Assembly: GCF_001015195.1 (NCBI RefSeq)
Contig: NZ_LDES01000001.1
Coordinates: forward strand, 25,859 to 89,858
Reading direction: 5' to 3'
From: Sphingomonas sp. Y57
Lineage (GTDB): Bacteria > Pseudomonadota > Alphaproteobacteria > Sphingomonadales > Sphingomonadaceae
DNA length: 64,000 nt
Made by a program: the position numbers and the translations under genes. The notes under the pieces were generated by a model, which was given only the letters and a program-made list of their open reading frames with translations, was not told the DNA's origin and did no database searches. Shown piece after piece: positions 8,208 through 20,894 of the stretch (its first letter is position 1; each line of letters opens with the position of its first letter).

Positions 8208-10100
8208 GTGCGTAACGGGGCGGGCTATCGCGCGGACATCGATGGATTGCGATCGGTCGCCGTGCTGCCCGTCCTGCTGTTTCACGCAGGGGTTCCCGGT
8301 TTCTCCGGCGGTTATGTCGGCGTCGACATATTCTTCGTCATTTCAGGGTTCCTGATCACCGGCATCATCGCCCGCGAGATCGACCAGGGCCGTTTCTCGA
8401 TCGTCCATTTCTACGAGCGGCGCGCTCGGCGCATATTGCCCGCGCTGATGGTCGTGATCGCCGCTATATTGCTGGCGGCGACCTGGCTTTACCTGCCCGG
8501 CGATTTCGAATCCGTGCCCCGGTCGGCGCTCGCCGCGCTGCTTTTCGTTTCGAATGTCGGGTTCTTCCTCGAAACCGGCTATTTCCAGGGCGGCGCGGAG
8601 ACCAAGCCGCTGCTCCACACCTGGTCGCTCGCGATCGAGGAGCAATTCTACCTCACCTTTCCGTTGCTGCTGATCCTGCTGGGTCGCCACGCCATGCGGT
8701 GGCGGGCGGCCGTGATCGCGGGGCTCGCGCTGCTGTCTTTCGCATGGGCTCTGGCGACACAGAAGAACGGCGACGGCTTCGCCTTCTACCTCCTGCCGCC
8801 AAGGGCGTGGGAACTGGCGATCGGCGCGTTGCTCGCGCTGGGGGCGGTGCCCTCCGTCACGGCAGGGCGGCTGCGGGAGGCGCTGGGCGTGGCGGGCTTC
8901 CTCGCCATCGGCGTGGCTGTCTTCCTCTATGACAAGCATACCATCTTTCCCGGCCTGACCGCCGTGCTGCCGGTGTTCGGCGCGGCGGCGCTGATCCATT
9001 GCGCGCCGGGAACCCGGATGGGCCGGCTGCTCTCGCTCAGGCCGCTCGTGGCTGTCGGGCTGATCTCCTATTCGCTCTACCTGTGGCACTGGCCGCTGAT
9101 CGTCTTCACCGAATATGCGACCGACCAACGGCTCACCGGCTGGTCGAGCGCGATCGTGATCGCCGCCGCCTTCGCGCTGGCGCTGCTGTCGTGGCGCTAT
9201 GTGGAGAAGCCGTTCCGCGATCCGTCGCGGATACGGCGCGCACCGCTGTTCCGGCTGGCGGCAATCGCGATGGCCGCGCTGTGCGCGGTCTCGCTGGGTC
9301 TGATCGCCGCCGGACCCTGGCCCGGCCGCTTCGACTCGCGGGTCATCGCCATGGCGGAGGCGAAGAACGACGTCAGCCCCTATCGCGGGCGCTGTCACGA
9401 CAGCAGTTCGGCGGGACTGCCTGCCTGCGTGCTCGGGGCGGCGGCGCCGCCGAGCACGATGGTGTGGGGCGACAGCCATGCGGTGGAACTCGCCTATGTC
9501 CTGTCGCGGATCGAGGCGCAGCATGGACGCTCGCTGGTCCAGTACAGCCAGTCGAGTTGCCCTCCCATCGCCGGTTATGATCCGCCCGGCGACCCGCGCT
9601 GCGGAAAGGCCAACCGCGAGGCCCTTGCGGCGATCCGGTCGGACCCGCGGCTGGGGACGATCTATCTCGCCGCTTTCTGGGCCAGCCCGGCCAACAGCAG
9701 CGATGCCGTACTTGCAGGGCTGGACCGCACGGTCGGGCAGCTTGTCGGGGAGGGGCGTCGGGTCGTTATCGTCGGCCCGGTCCCGCCGGCTCCCTTCGAG
9801 GTGCCGCGCCGGCTGGCGCATCTCGCCGCCTTCGGGCGGGTGGACGAGGCTTTCAATCCGCTCGGCCCCGATATCCGGAACGCTGCCACCCGCGTCGAGG
9901 CCGTCGCCCGCCGCTGGCGGCGCGCCGGCGCGGCCTACATCGATCCGGTCGCTGCCTTGTGCAATGGCGGGCGCTGCCTGCTGCTGCATGACGGACAGCC
10001 GCTTTATTTCGACAGCCACCATCCCAGCCGGGCTGGAATTCGGTTCATTCTTGCCCGGCAGCCGGGAAATTCATGGACCTTGCCGCCGGTCCGCCGCTAG
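8208..10100 (+). CDS. OafA/YrhL-type acyltransferase with C-terminal SGNH domain
   Basis: Membrane O-acyltransferase that probably adds acetyl or other acyl groups to a surface polysaccharide, 630 residues, GTG start. The N-terminal ~350 residues are the acyltransferase-3 domain with about ten membrane helices and hallmark motifs (YRADIDGLRSVAVLPVLLFH, GGYVGVDIFFVISGFLI, HTWSLAIEEQFYL). The C-terminal ~250 residues form a periplasmic SGNH hydrolase-like domain with the nucleophile block VWGDSHAVELAYV near 420 and the catalytic Asp-His block FDSHHPSRAG near the end. The TetR gene follows after 9 bp, suggesting co-transcription. The true acceptor is unknown; no polysaccharide gene cluster is adjacent. 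Confidence 0.92.
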   Translation: MRNGAGYRADIDGLRSVAVLPVLLFHAGVPGFSGGYVGVDIFFVISGFLITGIIAREIDQGRFSIVHFYERRARRILPALMVVIAAILLAATWLYLPGDFESVPRSALAALLFVSNVGFFLETGYFQGGAETKPLLHTWSLAIEEQFYLTFPLLLILLGRHAMRWRAAVIAGLALLSFAWALATQKNGDGFAFYLLPPRAWELAIGALLALGAVPSVTAGRLREALGVAGFLAIGVAVFLYDKHTIFPGLTAVLPVFGAAALIHCAPGTRMGRLLSLRPLVAVGLISYSLYLWHWPLIVFTEYATDQRLTGWSSAIVIAAAFALALLSWRYVEKPFRDPSRIRRAPLFRLAAIAMAALCAVSLGLIAAGPWPGRFDSRVIAMAEAKNDVSPYRGRCHDSSSAGLPACVLGAAAPPSTMVWGDSHAVELAYVLSRIEAQHGRSLVQYSQSSCPPIAGYDPPGDPRCGKANREALAAIRSDPRLGTIYLAAFWASPANSSDAVLAGLDRTVGQLVGEGRRVVIVGPVPPAPFEVPRRLAHLAAFGRVDEAFNPLGPDIRNAATRVEAVARRWRRAGAAYIDPVAALCNGGRCLLLHDGQPLYFDSHHPSRAGIRFILARQPGNSWTLPPVRR

Positions 10101-10109
10101 GGTCCGGGG

Positions 10110-10760
10110 ATGAGGGACGCAAGCACGACAACGACCGACGCCGCGACCGGCCGCCGCTATACGCAGGCACGCGGCCGCGCGCGGCGAGAGGCGCTGGTCC
10201 AGGCGGCGCGCGACCTGCTGCAGGAGCGCGAGATCGACGACATCACCCTGCCGATGGTGTCAGAGGCTGCGAACATCCCGTCCAGCTCGACCTATCATTT
10301 CTTTCCCGACCTGCGGGAGCTCTACAAGGAACTGGCGCGGACGATCTCGGACGAGATGGTGAGAGCCGAGCCTGCGGTCGCCGCCGAGGCGACCTGGCAG
10401 TCGATCATCGGTACCTTCCTCACCGCCTCGGCCGATTATTTCAACGCCGACGCGGCGGCGCGGCAACTCATTCTTGGCCCGCGGACGACGCCCGACATCC
10501 GTCAGGCTGGCTGCCATGACGATTACCGCTTCGGCGTACAACTCCACGCGGCATTGTCCGCGCGTTTCCACCTGCCTGAACTGGCGGAGCCGACTGCGAT
10601 CTTCTTCCGCGCGATCGTGATTGCCGACGCCTTCTTCGCGTTGTCGGTGCTCGAAGACGGGATCATCACCCGCCATATGATCGAGGAGGCGAGCCGGGCC
10701 GCCACCTCCTATCTGGGCAATTATCTGCCGCCGGTCCTGCAGCGCAAGCGCAGCCACTGA
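10110..10760 (+). CDS. TetR/AcrR-family transcriptional regulator
   Basis: A 216-residue DNA-binding regulator. The N-terminal helix-turn-helix (about residues 20-70) has the family pattern: REALVQAARDLLQE, then ITLPMVSEAANIPSSSTYHF, where the YHFF position matches the usual 'YYHF' recognition helix end. The ligand-binding C-terminal part is typical in length but not diagnostic. It follows the acyltransferase after 9 bp and is convergent with the flavoprotein gene at 10859-12799. It is the nearest regulator that could act on the palindromes at 12870 and 13049; that link is inferred only. Confidence 0.9.
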   Translation: MRDASTTTTDAATGRRYTQARGRARREALVQAARDLLQEREIDDITLPMVSEAANIPSSSTYHFFPDLRELYKELARTISDEMVRAEPAVAAEATWQSIIGTFLTASADYFNADAAARQLILGPRTTPDIRQAGCHDDYRFGVQLHAALSARFHLPELAEPTAIFFRAIVIADAFFALSVLEDGIITRHMIEEASRAATSYLGNYLPPVLQRKRSH

Positions 10761-10770
10761 CAGCCGGAGA

Positions 10771-10802
10771 CGGCCCGATCCCCCCGCCAGGGGACCGGGC
10801 CG
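10771..10802. terminator. Hairpin between convergent tetR and flavoprotein genes
   Basis: A 13-bp inverted repeat (10771-10783 with 10790-10802, one mismatch) around a 6-nt loop lies in the 98-bp convergent gap. It would serve as a bidirectional terminator. No T-run on either side. Confidence 0.6.
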
Positions 10803-10858
10803 CCGATCGGCGATGAGGACCGGGAAGGGGGTTCGCCGGTCCATATCCCCGAACCCTG

Positions 10859-12799
10859 TCAGAGCATGGACAGGATCTGTTTGGCCGCGCGCTCGCCTTC
10901 CAGCGCCGCCGTCTCCCACATCTGCGCGCCCGACAGCTCCGAATGGCCGAAGGCGATGCGGTGCCAGGGTTCGCGCAGCACATCCTTGGCCGCCTTCTCG
11001 CCGTTGCGGCCGAAATGGAAGCCGGGCGGGGCGACCATATAGGCGTGGCCCTGCCGGTTGGTGATGATCCCCGCGATGTCACGGTCGGCGTCGAAGCCAT
11101 AGGGAGCGAACATTTTGGTGAACTGCTCACGTACCTGTGCCTCGATGTCGGCATAGGACATGGAGAAGAGCATCATCCGCGCCTGGGTGCACTGGTCGGG
11201 CCATGCGACGCCGGGGATCAGGAAGGGGATATACTGCGTCAGCACGACCGGCTTGTTCGGATCGAGTGGCTGCGGCGCGTGCCCGTCAATGACGAGGTTG
11301 CGGCGCAGGCTTGTCCACCAGCCGAGTCCCTCGAACCAGCGGATGCCGGCGACGCCGAGCTTGTCGAGGAACTTCCAGTTCCTGAGCGCGACGTTGATCA
11401 CCAGCATCGGCGCGTGGTGGAACTCCTGCATCGCCCCGCGATACCGGGCATCGATGTCGTGGCAGATACGGCGGTTGGCGTGCTGCTGTCCCGCGCAGAT
11501 CACCGCCTTGCCGCGCACGCTGACCAGTTTGCCGTCCTTGTCGTAGGTCACACGCACCGTCTTGGCCTTGGCGGGCTTGCCTTCGTGGACGACCGAGAAG
11601 ACCGTGCTCGACAGGCGCAACCGCACCCTCTGACCGGGAAGATCGAGCTGATCCCAGCGGACCTGGCTTTCCATCAGCCCATAGAGGCTGTCGTCGCCGC
11701 TCAGCGCCTCGGGCTTGGCGAGCTTCAGGAAACGCTTCGCGGCGATCGTGTTGCCGCCCGGGAAGGTCGCCAGAAAGATCGTGTCCGTCGGGTCGGCGCC
11801 GCCATGCTGGTAGCGGTAATAGCCGATCACGCCCGGCATCAGATAGTTATAGGCCGAATAGGCGGAGATCACGTCGCCACCTTGGCCGCAGCCCATGGCG
11901 GCCATCACCGGGCTGAGCACGTCGAGCACGCCGTCGATGCAGTCGGCCGGCACCTCCGCCACGTTGAGCAGGAAGTCCTTGTAGGTCATGGTGTCGAGCC
12001 ACTGTGCCCAATCATCGCGGACGGGCGGCGTGCGATACAGTTCGAGGTCGACCAGCGCCTTCTTGACCTTTTCGGGAAGCGGTGCGTCGCGGAAGCCGTT
12101 GCGCCAGGGGTTCTTCACCATCCCCTTGCCCTCATAATAGAAGGCGGTATCGGCCATCTCCCAGGAGATGTGCATGGGGCCCCAGGCGTCGCGCGGCACC
12201 AGGATCGGCTGGGACAGGTTCTCCGGCTCCTGATAGGTGAATTGCTCGGGATAGCCGAGTTCCTTGAGGAACGGGCTGCCGAAGCCGAATTGCTCGGCCG
12301 GAGCGAAGGGGACGACGATGCCGGTCGACCCCTGCGGCGCCGTCAGGCGGTAGCCGTCGACATCGAACTCGTTCTGCTTGGCCTCGCCGCCGAAGATCGC
12401 ATGCTGGTCGAGGATGAGGATCTTCGCCGACGGATTGTCGCGCGCGGCGACGAAGGCGGATGTCAGGCCGGAAATGCCAGCCCCGACAATGATCAGGTCA
12501 TACAGGTCTTCGACCAGAGGCGCGTTGGCGATCCGCTTGTCGAGGTCGCCGTTGCGGATATGACCGTGGGCGGCGTTGACGACGGCGTGGGTGTTGCCGT
12601 TCTTGTCGGCATAGTCGCCGACCCCGCCCGGGCCGGTCCAGTCCGGGCCGAGGCCGGTAAGGGGGCTGGGTACGGTCTGCGCCTGTGCGCCCGTCGTCAT
12701 CGCCGGCGCGCCCATCGCCAGAAGCGCGGCGCCCGATCCGATCATGGTGCCACCGATGAAGTCCCGGCGCGTCACCTTTTCTTCCCTTGGTTCGTCCAT
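10859..12799 (-). CDS. Tat-exported FAD-dependent oxidoreductase, spermidine-dehydrogenase-like
   Basis: A 646-residue FAD amine-oxidase-fold protein. Residues 1-45 are a Tat signal with the twin-arginine block VTRRDFIGG followed by a hydrophobic stretch and an AQA cleavage region. The FAD site LIIVGAGISGLTSAF lies near 110, and the following KILILDQHAIFGGEAKQNEF block resembles Pseudomonas spermidine dehydrogenase (SpdH). Start at 12799 is supported by a GGGAGGGA ribosome site; a longer frame upstream has none. It is divergent from a TonB receptor across a region with palindromes, suggesting periplasmic oxidation of a compound imported by that receptor. Polyamine or polyamine-like substrate is possible but unproven; family members with other substrates are plausible. 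Confidence 0.85.
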   Translation of the reverse strand: MDEPREEKVTRRDFIGGTMIGSGAALLAMGAPAMTTGAQAQTVPSPLTGLGPDWTGPGGVGDYADKNGNTHAVVNAAHGHIRNGDLDKRIANAPLVEDLYDLIIVGAGISGLTSAFVAARDNPSAKILILDQHAIFGGEAKQNEFDVDGYRLTAPQGSTGIVVPFAPAEQFGFGSPFLKELGYPEQFTYQEPENLSQPILVPRDAWGPMHISWEMADTAFYYEGKGMVKNPWRNGFRDAPLPEKVKKALVDLELYRTPPVRDDWAQWLDTMTYKDFLLNVAEVPADCIDGVLDVLSPVMAAMGCGQGGDVISAYSAYNYLMPGVIGYYRYQHGGADPTDTIFLATFPGGNTIAAKRFLKLAKPEALSGDDSLYGLMESQVRWDQLDLPGQRVRLRLSSTVFSVVHEGKPAKAKTVRVTYDKDGKLVSVRGKAVICAGQQHANRRICHDIDARYRGAMQEFHHAPMLVINVALRNWKFLDKLGVAGIRWFEGLGWWTSLRRNLVIDGHAPQPLDPNKPVVLTQYIPFLIPGVAWPDQCTQARMMLFSMSYADIEAQVREQFTKMFAPYGFDADRDIAGIITNRQGHAYMVAPPGFHFGRNGEKAAKDVLREPWHRIAFGHSELSGAQMWETAALEGERAAKQILSML

Positions 12800-12869
12800 C
12801 GTTGCTGATCCCTCCCGTCCGGCCATCCACCGGTCACGCTGCATAGTGCCAAAGCTCGAACCCGCTGGC

Positions 12870-12886
12870 AATCGAGATTCTCGATT
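12870..12886. promoter_or_regulatory. Palindromic operator candidate upstream of the flavoprotein gene
   Basis: AATCGAGATTCTCGATT is a perfect 8-bp inverted repeat around one base, 71-87 bp upstream of the flavoprotein start. The half-site AATCGAG/CTCGATT recurs at the divergent TonB promoter (13050-13056 and 13081-13087). Size fits a TetR- or GntR-type dimer site. Regulator not shown. Confidence 0.6.
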
Positions 12887-13022
12887 CAAGTTGACTTTCT
12901 TCGAGGGCTTATCTTTTCCGTGTCCGGTACGGCCATTGGACCGGGGTACGATCGAAAAATAGCGATAAAATCGGGTTATATCGGTTGTTTAGGTGTTTGG
13001 TCGTCTGCGGACGCCGGCCCGA

Positions 13023-13051
13023 TTGACATATGCCGATCGGCGCGAGATACT
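13023..13051 (+). promoter_or_regulatory. Promoter of the TonB receptor operon
   Basis: TTGACA at 13023-13028 and GATACT at 13046-13051 are separated by 17 bp, a near-consensus housekeeping promoter. Transcription would start near 13058, about 65 nt before the ATG at 13124. The inverted repeat starting at 13049 overlaps the -10 box and the start, so repression by steric block is expected. Confidence 0.72.
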
Positions 13052-13088
13052 CGATTCTATTCGAAAAATAGCTCGAATGTAATCGAGT
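13049..13088. promoter_or_regulatory. Inverted repeat overlapping the TonB promoter
   Basis: ACTCGATT (13049-13056) and AATCGAGT (13081-13088) are perfect 8-bp inverted arms 24 bp apart. Between them lies another inverted pair, CTATT/AATAG (13057-13061 and 13067-13071), and a related half-site CTCGAAT (13072-13078). The half-site is shared with the palindrome at 12870, suggesting one regulator for both divergent units. Confidence 0.6.
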
Positions 13089-13123
13089 CGCGGCGGGGGC
13101 GGTCAACACAGGGGAGCAAGGAT

Positions 13124-15325
<2,202 letters not shown>

Positions 15326-15351
15326 TTCCCTGGAAAGAAAAGAGGAAAAAC

Positions 15352-15861
15352 ATGTCCAAGTCCGTTGCTCTGCTGGCGTCTGCCCTTCTCGGCCTGTCGG
15401 CGCTCTCGGCTCCAGCGGCCGCGGCCGATCCCGTGACCGCGGTCGGCGATCTGCCAAGGGCCGATGCCGCCGACATCGCCGATTTCCGTCGTCAGGTCGA
15501 CGCGCTCTACCGGATGAAGGAGACGGCTTTCGCCAGGGATGACGCCGACACGATCGTCGATCGCTTCTACACGCGCGATGCGATCACTTTCGGGCCGGAG
15601 GGCAAGCCCGTCATCGGCCGCGACGCCTTTCGCGACGAATATCGCAACGTCGTGAAGATCGCCAATGTGAAGGTGGAGCCCGTCGCCACCCACGTTGGGA
15701 AGGATGCCGCCTGGGAATGGGTCAACTTCCGCGCCTTCCCCAAGGACAAGGCGCAGAAGCCCTTTACCTTCATCATGCTGTTCGTTTTCGCGAAGAAGGA
15801 CGGCCAGTGGGTTTCGGGGGGCGACGCCTATACCGTGGGCGAGTTTCCCAAGGCCGGCTGA
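15352..15861 (+). CDS. Exported SnoaL/DUF4440-like (NTF2 fold) protein
   Basis: A 169-residue protein with signal peptide (residues 1-25, ALLGLSALSAPAAAAD). The mature part follows the NTF2-like pattern: helix ADFRRQVDALYRMKETAFARDDAD, then IVDRFYTRDAITFGPEGKPVIGRDAFRDEY, then a four-strand sheet ending WVSGGDAYT. Such folds bind or transform small hydrophobic molecules, but here the function is unknown. Ribosome site AGAGGA before ATG. Co-transcribed with the TonB receptor (26-bp gap) and followed by a hairpin. Likely part of the same uptake/transformation unit, acting in the periplasm. Confidence 0.85.
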   Translation: MSKSVALLASALLGLSALSAPAAAADPVTAVGDLPRADAADIADFRRQVDALYRMKETAFARDDADTIVDRFYTRDAITFGPEGKPVIGRDAFRDEYRNVVKIANVKVEPVATHVGKDAAWEWVNFRAFPKDKAQKPFTFIMLFVFAKKDGQWVSGGDAYTVGEFPKAG

Positions 15862-15870
15862 TCGGAAAAT

Positions 15871-15908
15871 ACCCGTTCGTCCCGAGCGAAGTCGAGGGGC
15901 GAACGGGT
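15871..15908. terminator. Hairpin between convergent genes
   Basis: ACCCGTTCG (15871-15879) and CGAACGGGT (15900-15908) form a 9-bp stem. On the minus strand it is followed by ATTTTCC, so it fits an intrinsic terminator for the receiver gene; it also ends the TonB operon on the plus strand. The loop carries the motif CCGAGCGAAGTCGAGG, often seen in repeat elements of this bacterial group. Confidence 0.65.
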
Positions 15909-15921
15909 TACCCCGGCTTCG

Positions 15922-16287
15922 TCAAAGCGCGGGCCGGGCCGGCGGCAGGTTGTGGCTGGCGACGGCCGTGGCGAGATCGAGCCAGCGGATCGGCTTCACC
16001 AGCATGTGGGTCATGTCGTCCGTGGCGTCGTAGCCGCGCGGATCACCGGTGATGAACACCACCGGTATGCTGCCGAGCGACCGGCGGATCGATGCCACCG
16101 CATCCACGCCCGATCCTTCGCGCAGCCTGCAATCCGCCGTGATCAGGTCGGGCGCGCGATCGAGCGCGGCGGCTACCGCGGCCCTTTCGGTCTGGGCAAG
16201 ATCGCAGCTATCCGCACCAAGTTCGCTTAGGAAGCATTCAAGATGCGATGCGACCAGAGGCTCGTCTTCGATGATCAGGACGTGCAT
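15922..16287 (-). CDS. Single-domain response regulator (receiver only)
   Basis: A 121-residue receiver domain with no output domain. Acidic pocket E7-D8 (LIIEDEP), phospho-acceptor D52 (LITADCRLREGSG), T80 (VFITGDP) and K98 (MLVKPIRW) are all present, so it should be phosphorylatable. Start at 16287 follows a GGAGAGG site and gives the standard MHVLIIEDE opening; a longer frame upstream lacks support. No kinase gene is next to it. It is transcribed in the same direction as the chemoreceptor gene 171 bp upstream, suggesting a joint role in signalling, though they are not tightly linked. Confidence 0.9.
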   Translation of the reverse strand: MHVLIIEDEPLVASHLECFLSELGADSCDLAQTERAAVAAALDRAPDLITADCRLREGSGVDAVASIRRSLGSIPVVFITGDPRGYDATDDMTHMLVKPIRWLDLATAVASHNLPPARPAL

Positions 16288-16458
16288 GATCCTCTCCACC
16301 GACTCGGGGCCGTCAAGCCCTCGACTTGAACAGGATTCCCTATTCATCGGCCAATTGGCCGAACCTCCAGTTTAACCCATGTCGATTTCTCGGCCAACCT
16401 GTAAAATTCGGAGCACTGGTCGCCTGTTCTTTAGTGGCCGCCGTGCCCTGCGCCGTCG

Positions 16459-17823
16459 TCATTCCGTGAACAGGGCGGCGAAGTCGTGTGCGGTTCTTTC
16501 CAGCCGTGCGAGCGCGTCGTCGACCTCGCCGAAGCCGTCGGCAAGATGGTCGATGTCGCCCGCGACATTCTCAGTGTCTGCACGGATCGCGGCGATGGTC
16601 GAGGACATCGAGTCGGCGGCGAGGGCGGTCTGGTCGACCGCCGCGGTGATCGTCGTGACCGTGCGCGCCTGCACGTCCATCGCCTCACGGATGCGGGTGG
16701 CGCAGGCCTCGACCTCGCCCACCGTGGCGCGGATCGATCCGTTGGCGTCGACCGCCTGGGCGGTCGCCGTCTGGATCGCGATGATCTTCCGGGCGATGTC
16801 GTCGGTCGCGCGAGCGGTCTGGTTGGAGAGGTTCTTGACCTCCTGTGCTACCACCGCGAAGCCGCGACCTGCCTCCCCCGCGCGCGCGGCTTCGATCGTG
16901 GCATTAAGGGCCAGAAGGTTGGTCTGTCCGGCGATGTCGCGGATCAGGCCCAGGATCGACTCGATCGCGCGGGCGTGATCGGACAGCGCCTCTGAGACCG
17001 ACAGCGCCTCCGCCGACTGGCCGGCCGCGCGGGTGGCGACCGAAGCGGCGACGTCCACCTCGCGGCGCGCCTCCTCGATCGCACGGATCAGGCCGGCGGC
17101 GGTCTGCGCGGCGTCGCGCATCGCGGTGGCCGACTGCTCGGCGGCGGCGGCGACCTCGGATGTCTTGCCCAGCATGCCGCGCGCCGATTGCGAGGCGAGG
17201 CTGGTCTGGTCCCGCAAGGTCGTCGACCGGCGCGACGTGCCGGCCAGGATATCGCCGATGTCGGTGCGGAACATCTGGCTCGCCGATTCTCGCAGGATGA
17301 GCGAGCGCTGGCGCCGGATGGCGTTGAAATAGGACAGGTTGAGCTCGAGCTGGATGGCGCCCAGCATGTCGATCGTGCGCTGCGCGGACAGGACGAACGC
17401 CATGTCGTCGGAAAAGCGCTCGGCGATCCGGTCGACGATCATCCCGTTTTCACGCGCCGTGTCGAGCAGGATGGTCGGCAGGGGGATCTTCAGGCTGTAG
17501 ACGAGCCGGCTGTTGAACCCGAGGATGCGGATCCAGTCGGCGTCGATCGGCTGCGAATAAACATGGCGACGACGCTTGACTAGATCGTCGACGGACATCG
17601 TCAGGAACGCGCCGACATCGCCCTCGGCGCTGTTCGCCAGGCGCCGCAGCTTCGGCGTCCAGTTCTCGCGAAGCACTTCGACGATCGTGTCGGAGGCGCG
17701 TTCCCACAGCGCGAGGAGACGTTGGTGCAGTCCGGCGTCCCGGTAATGCTCCACCCGTTCCGCGATCTCGGCCTCGGTCAGCACCGCCTCGATGGGCGCC
17801 AGTGGCGCCGATGCCATATCCAT
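16459..17823 (-). CDS. Soluble methyl-accepting chemotaxis-type protein
   Basis: A 454-residue cytoplasmic chemoreceptor; no membrane segment or signal peptide. Residues about 200-454 form the long coiled-coil signalling domain with the conserved hairpin tip [20 protein letters not shown] (296-315) and [18 protein letters not shown] (319-336). Residues 1-195 are a helical sensor domain ending in a helix rich in hydrophobics (about 155-180). Its arrangement, including a conserved-looking His at 87 and the length, recalls globin-coupled sensors, but I cannot confirm a heme site. Start at 17823 follows GGAGAGGG. No che kinase genes are in the window. The receiver gene downstream may be related. 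Confidence 0.88.
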   Translation of the reverse strand: MDMASAPLAPIEAVLTEAEIAERVEHYRDAGLHQRLLALWERASDTIVEVLRENWTPKLRRLANSAEGDVGAFLTMSVDDLVKRRRHVYSQPIDADWIRILGFNSRLVYSLKIPLPTILLDTARENGMIVDRIAERFSDDMAFVLSAQRTIDMLGAIQLELNLSYFNAIRRQRSLILRESASQMFRTDIGDILAGTSRRSTTLRDQTSLASQSARGMLGKTSEVAAAAEQSATAMRDAAQTAAGLIRAIEEARREVDVAASVATRAAGQSAEALSVSEALSDHARAIESILGLIRDIAGQTNLLALNATIEAARAGEAGRGFAVVAQEVKNLSNQTARATDDIARKIIAIQTATAQAVDANGSIRATVGEVEACATRIREAMDVQARTVTTITAAVDQTALAADSMSSTIAAIRADTENVAGDIDHLADGFGEVDDALARLERTAHDFAALFTE

Positions 17824-17863
17824 GGGACCCTCTCCTTCGCGAGTAGGCCTTAATCGGATATGG

Positions 17864-18405
17864 TTAACGACGGGTTGAACCTGCCATGGTGAAGCGCACC
17901 AGCAAGGCCGCGCCGCCGGTCGTCGCCGGGGCAGCGACCTTCAGGAGGTCGAACCGGCCGAGGTCGGCCTCCCCGATCCGCTGCGGCTCCAGCGCCAGGA
18001 GGAAGGTCGCATCGCCGCCAGCTACCGCCGCGCCGGTCGCGAGCCGGTGCATCTCGGCTACGCATCGTCCCCGTCGGCTCATGGCGTTGAGGTCGACGAC
18101 AGGCCCGGCCAGCGGCTCACCAGCGATCAGCACTCCGCCATCGAAAGGAAAGGGCGCGCTGTAGCCGTCGAGCGTGACGTCGATGCCCGCGCCCGACAGG
18201 CGTAGCTTGCCCTCGATCACGGTGAGCAGCCGGTCGATGCCGTCGAAAGCCGAGAAGGGGCCGGGCTCCTCGACCCGTGCCATGCTCAGCCGCCAGTCGA
18301 AATCGTCCATGCCGGCATCCGGCGGAAAGACCGCGATCTCGCGCGTCGTCCCGCCGCCGTTCCTCCAGGGGGCAGGCGCGCAGTCCGCGATCCGGATGAG
18401 CCGAT

Positions 18406-18409
<4 letters not shown>
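17864..18409 (-). CDS. hutD: HutD family protein
   Basis: A 181-residue cupin-fold protein of the HutD/Ves family found in histidine utilisation loci; thought to help control pathway flux, exact activity not settled. The N-terminus ([19 protein letters not shown]) and the block [20 protein letters not shown] are signature parts of the family. GTG start at 18409 overlaps the hutU stop by 4 bp (GTGA), showing translational coupling. Last gene of the minus-strand hut operon hutI-hutH-hutG-hutU-hutD. Confidence 0.93.
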
Positions 18410-20079
<1,670 letters not shown>

Positions 20080-20090
20080 GGCAGGTCCTT

Positions 20091-20894
20091 TCAGCTGCGG
20101 GCGAAGGCGAGACAGGCCGTCAGGATCGCGCGCAGCGCGGCGATGACGGGGCTCGTCGGATCGAAAGGAGCGGGCCAGTTGTCGGGCCCGGGAGCATCCG
20201 GTTCGTCGAGATAGGCGCGCATCGACAGTTCCATCTGGATCGCATGGATGCCGTCGGCGGGGCGGCCATAATGGCGGGTTGTCCAGCCGCCGCGGAACCG
20301 TCCGTCGAGGACGTGGCTCCAATCCGTCGCGGCGGCGATCCCGACGACGGCGGCACTGAGCGCGGGATCACAGGTCGTGCCGTTGTTGGTGCCGATGTTG
20401 AACAGCGGCAGCTCGCCGTCGAACAGGCGTGGGACGCGGCTCAGGATCGAATGGGCGTCGTAGAGCACGACCTTGCCATGACGTGCGCGCAGCCGGCCGA
20501 GCTCGGCCGCCAGCGCGTCATGATAGGGATCGAACCAGGTCGAGCGCCGCCAGCCTATCTCGCCAGGGTCGGGCGGTGCGTCGCGATAGAGCGGTTCGCC
20601 CGCGAAGGTCGTCGTCGGGCACAGCTCTGTCGTCGTCTGCCCCGGATAGAGCGAGGCGCCCGACGGATCGCGGTTGAGGTCGATGACGCTGCGCGAGATC
20701 CGGCTGCGGATCGTGGTGGCGCCGAGCGAGTCCGCGAAGCCATAGACCCGGTCGATCCACCAGTCGGCATCCTTGCGCGCCAACCAGGGCGACACGAAGC
20801 CGCCCTCCAGCTCCTCGGGGATATCGGTGCCGCTGTGCGGGAAGGCGACGACCAGCGGTGCCTCGCCCCTCGAGATTTCGAGCCAGCTAAGCAT
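20091..20894 (-). CDS. hutG: N-formylglutamate deformylase
   Basis: Last step of the five-enzyme Hut pathway: N-formylglutamate plus water gives glutamate and formate. 267 residues, normal for the family. Conserved blocks: [15 protein letters not shown] near 15-30, [13 protein letters not shown] near 67-80, and [17 protein letters not shown] near 140-157, supplying metal and substrate ligands. Its ATG overlaps the hutH stop by one base (TGATG). Its presence together with hutF shows that this organism uses the deiminase/deformylase route rather than formiminoglutamase. A second family member lies at 33448-34158. Confidence 0.95.
   Translation of the reverse strand: MLSWLEISRGEAPLVVAFPHSGTDIPEELEGGFVSPWLARKDADWWIDRVYGFADSLGATTIRSRISRSVIDLNRDPSGASLYPGQTTTELCPTTTFAGEPLYRDAPPDPGEIGWRRSTWFDPYHDALAAELGRLRARHGKVVLYDAHSILSRVPRLFDGELPLFNIGTNNGTTCDPALSAAVVGIAAATDWSHVLDGRFRGGWTTRHYGRPADGIHAIQMELSMRAYLDEPDAPGPDNWPAPFDPTSPVIAALRAILTACLAFARS

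Noticed and set aside
8343..10022. A 559-codon minus-strand frame opposite the acyltransferase/SGNH gene
   Set aside because: Low-complexity Arg/Gln/Glu/Asp-rich product; the plus-strand gene has clear membrane helices and motifs.
10943..12808. A 621-codon plus-strand frame opposite the SpdH-like gene
   Set aside because: His/Asp/Val/Arg-rich shadow with no motif; the minus strand carries Tat signal and FAD motif.
12841..12870. A TGGCAC-containing stretch upstream of the SpdH-like gene as a sigma-54 promoter
   Set aside because: The second element does not fit TTGC at the required spacing.
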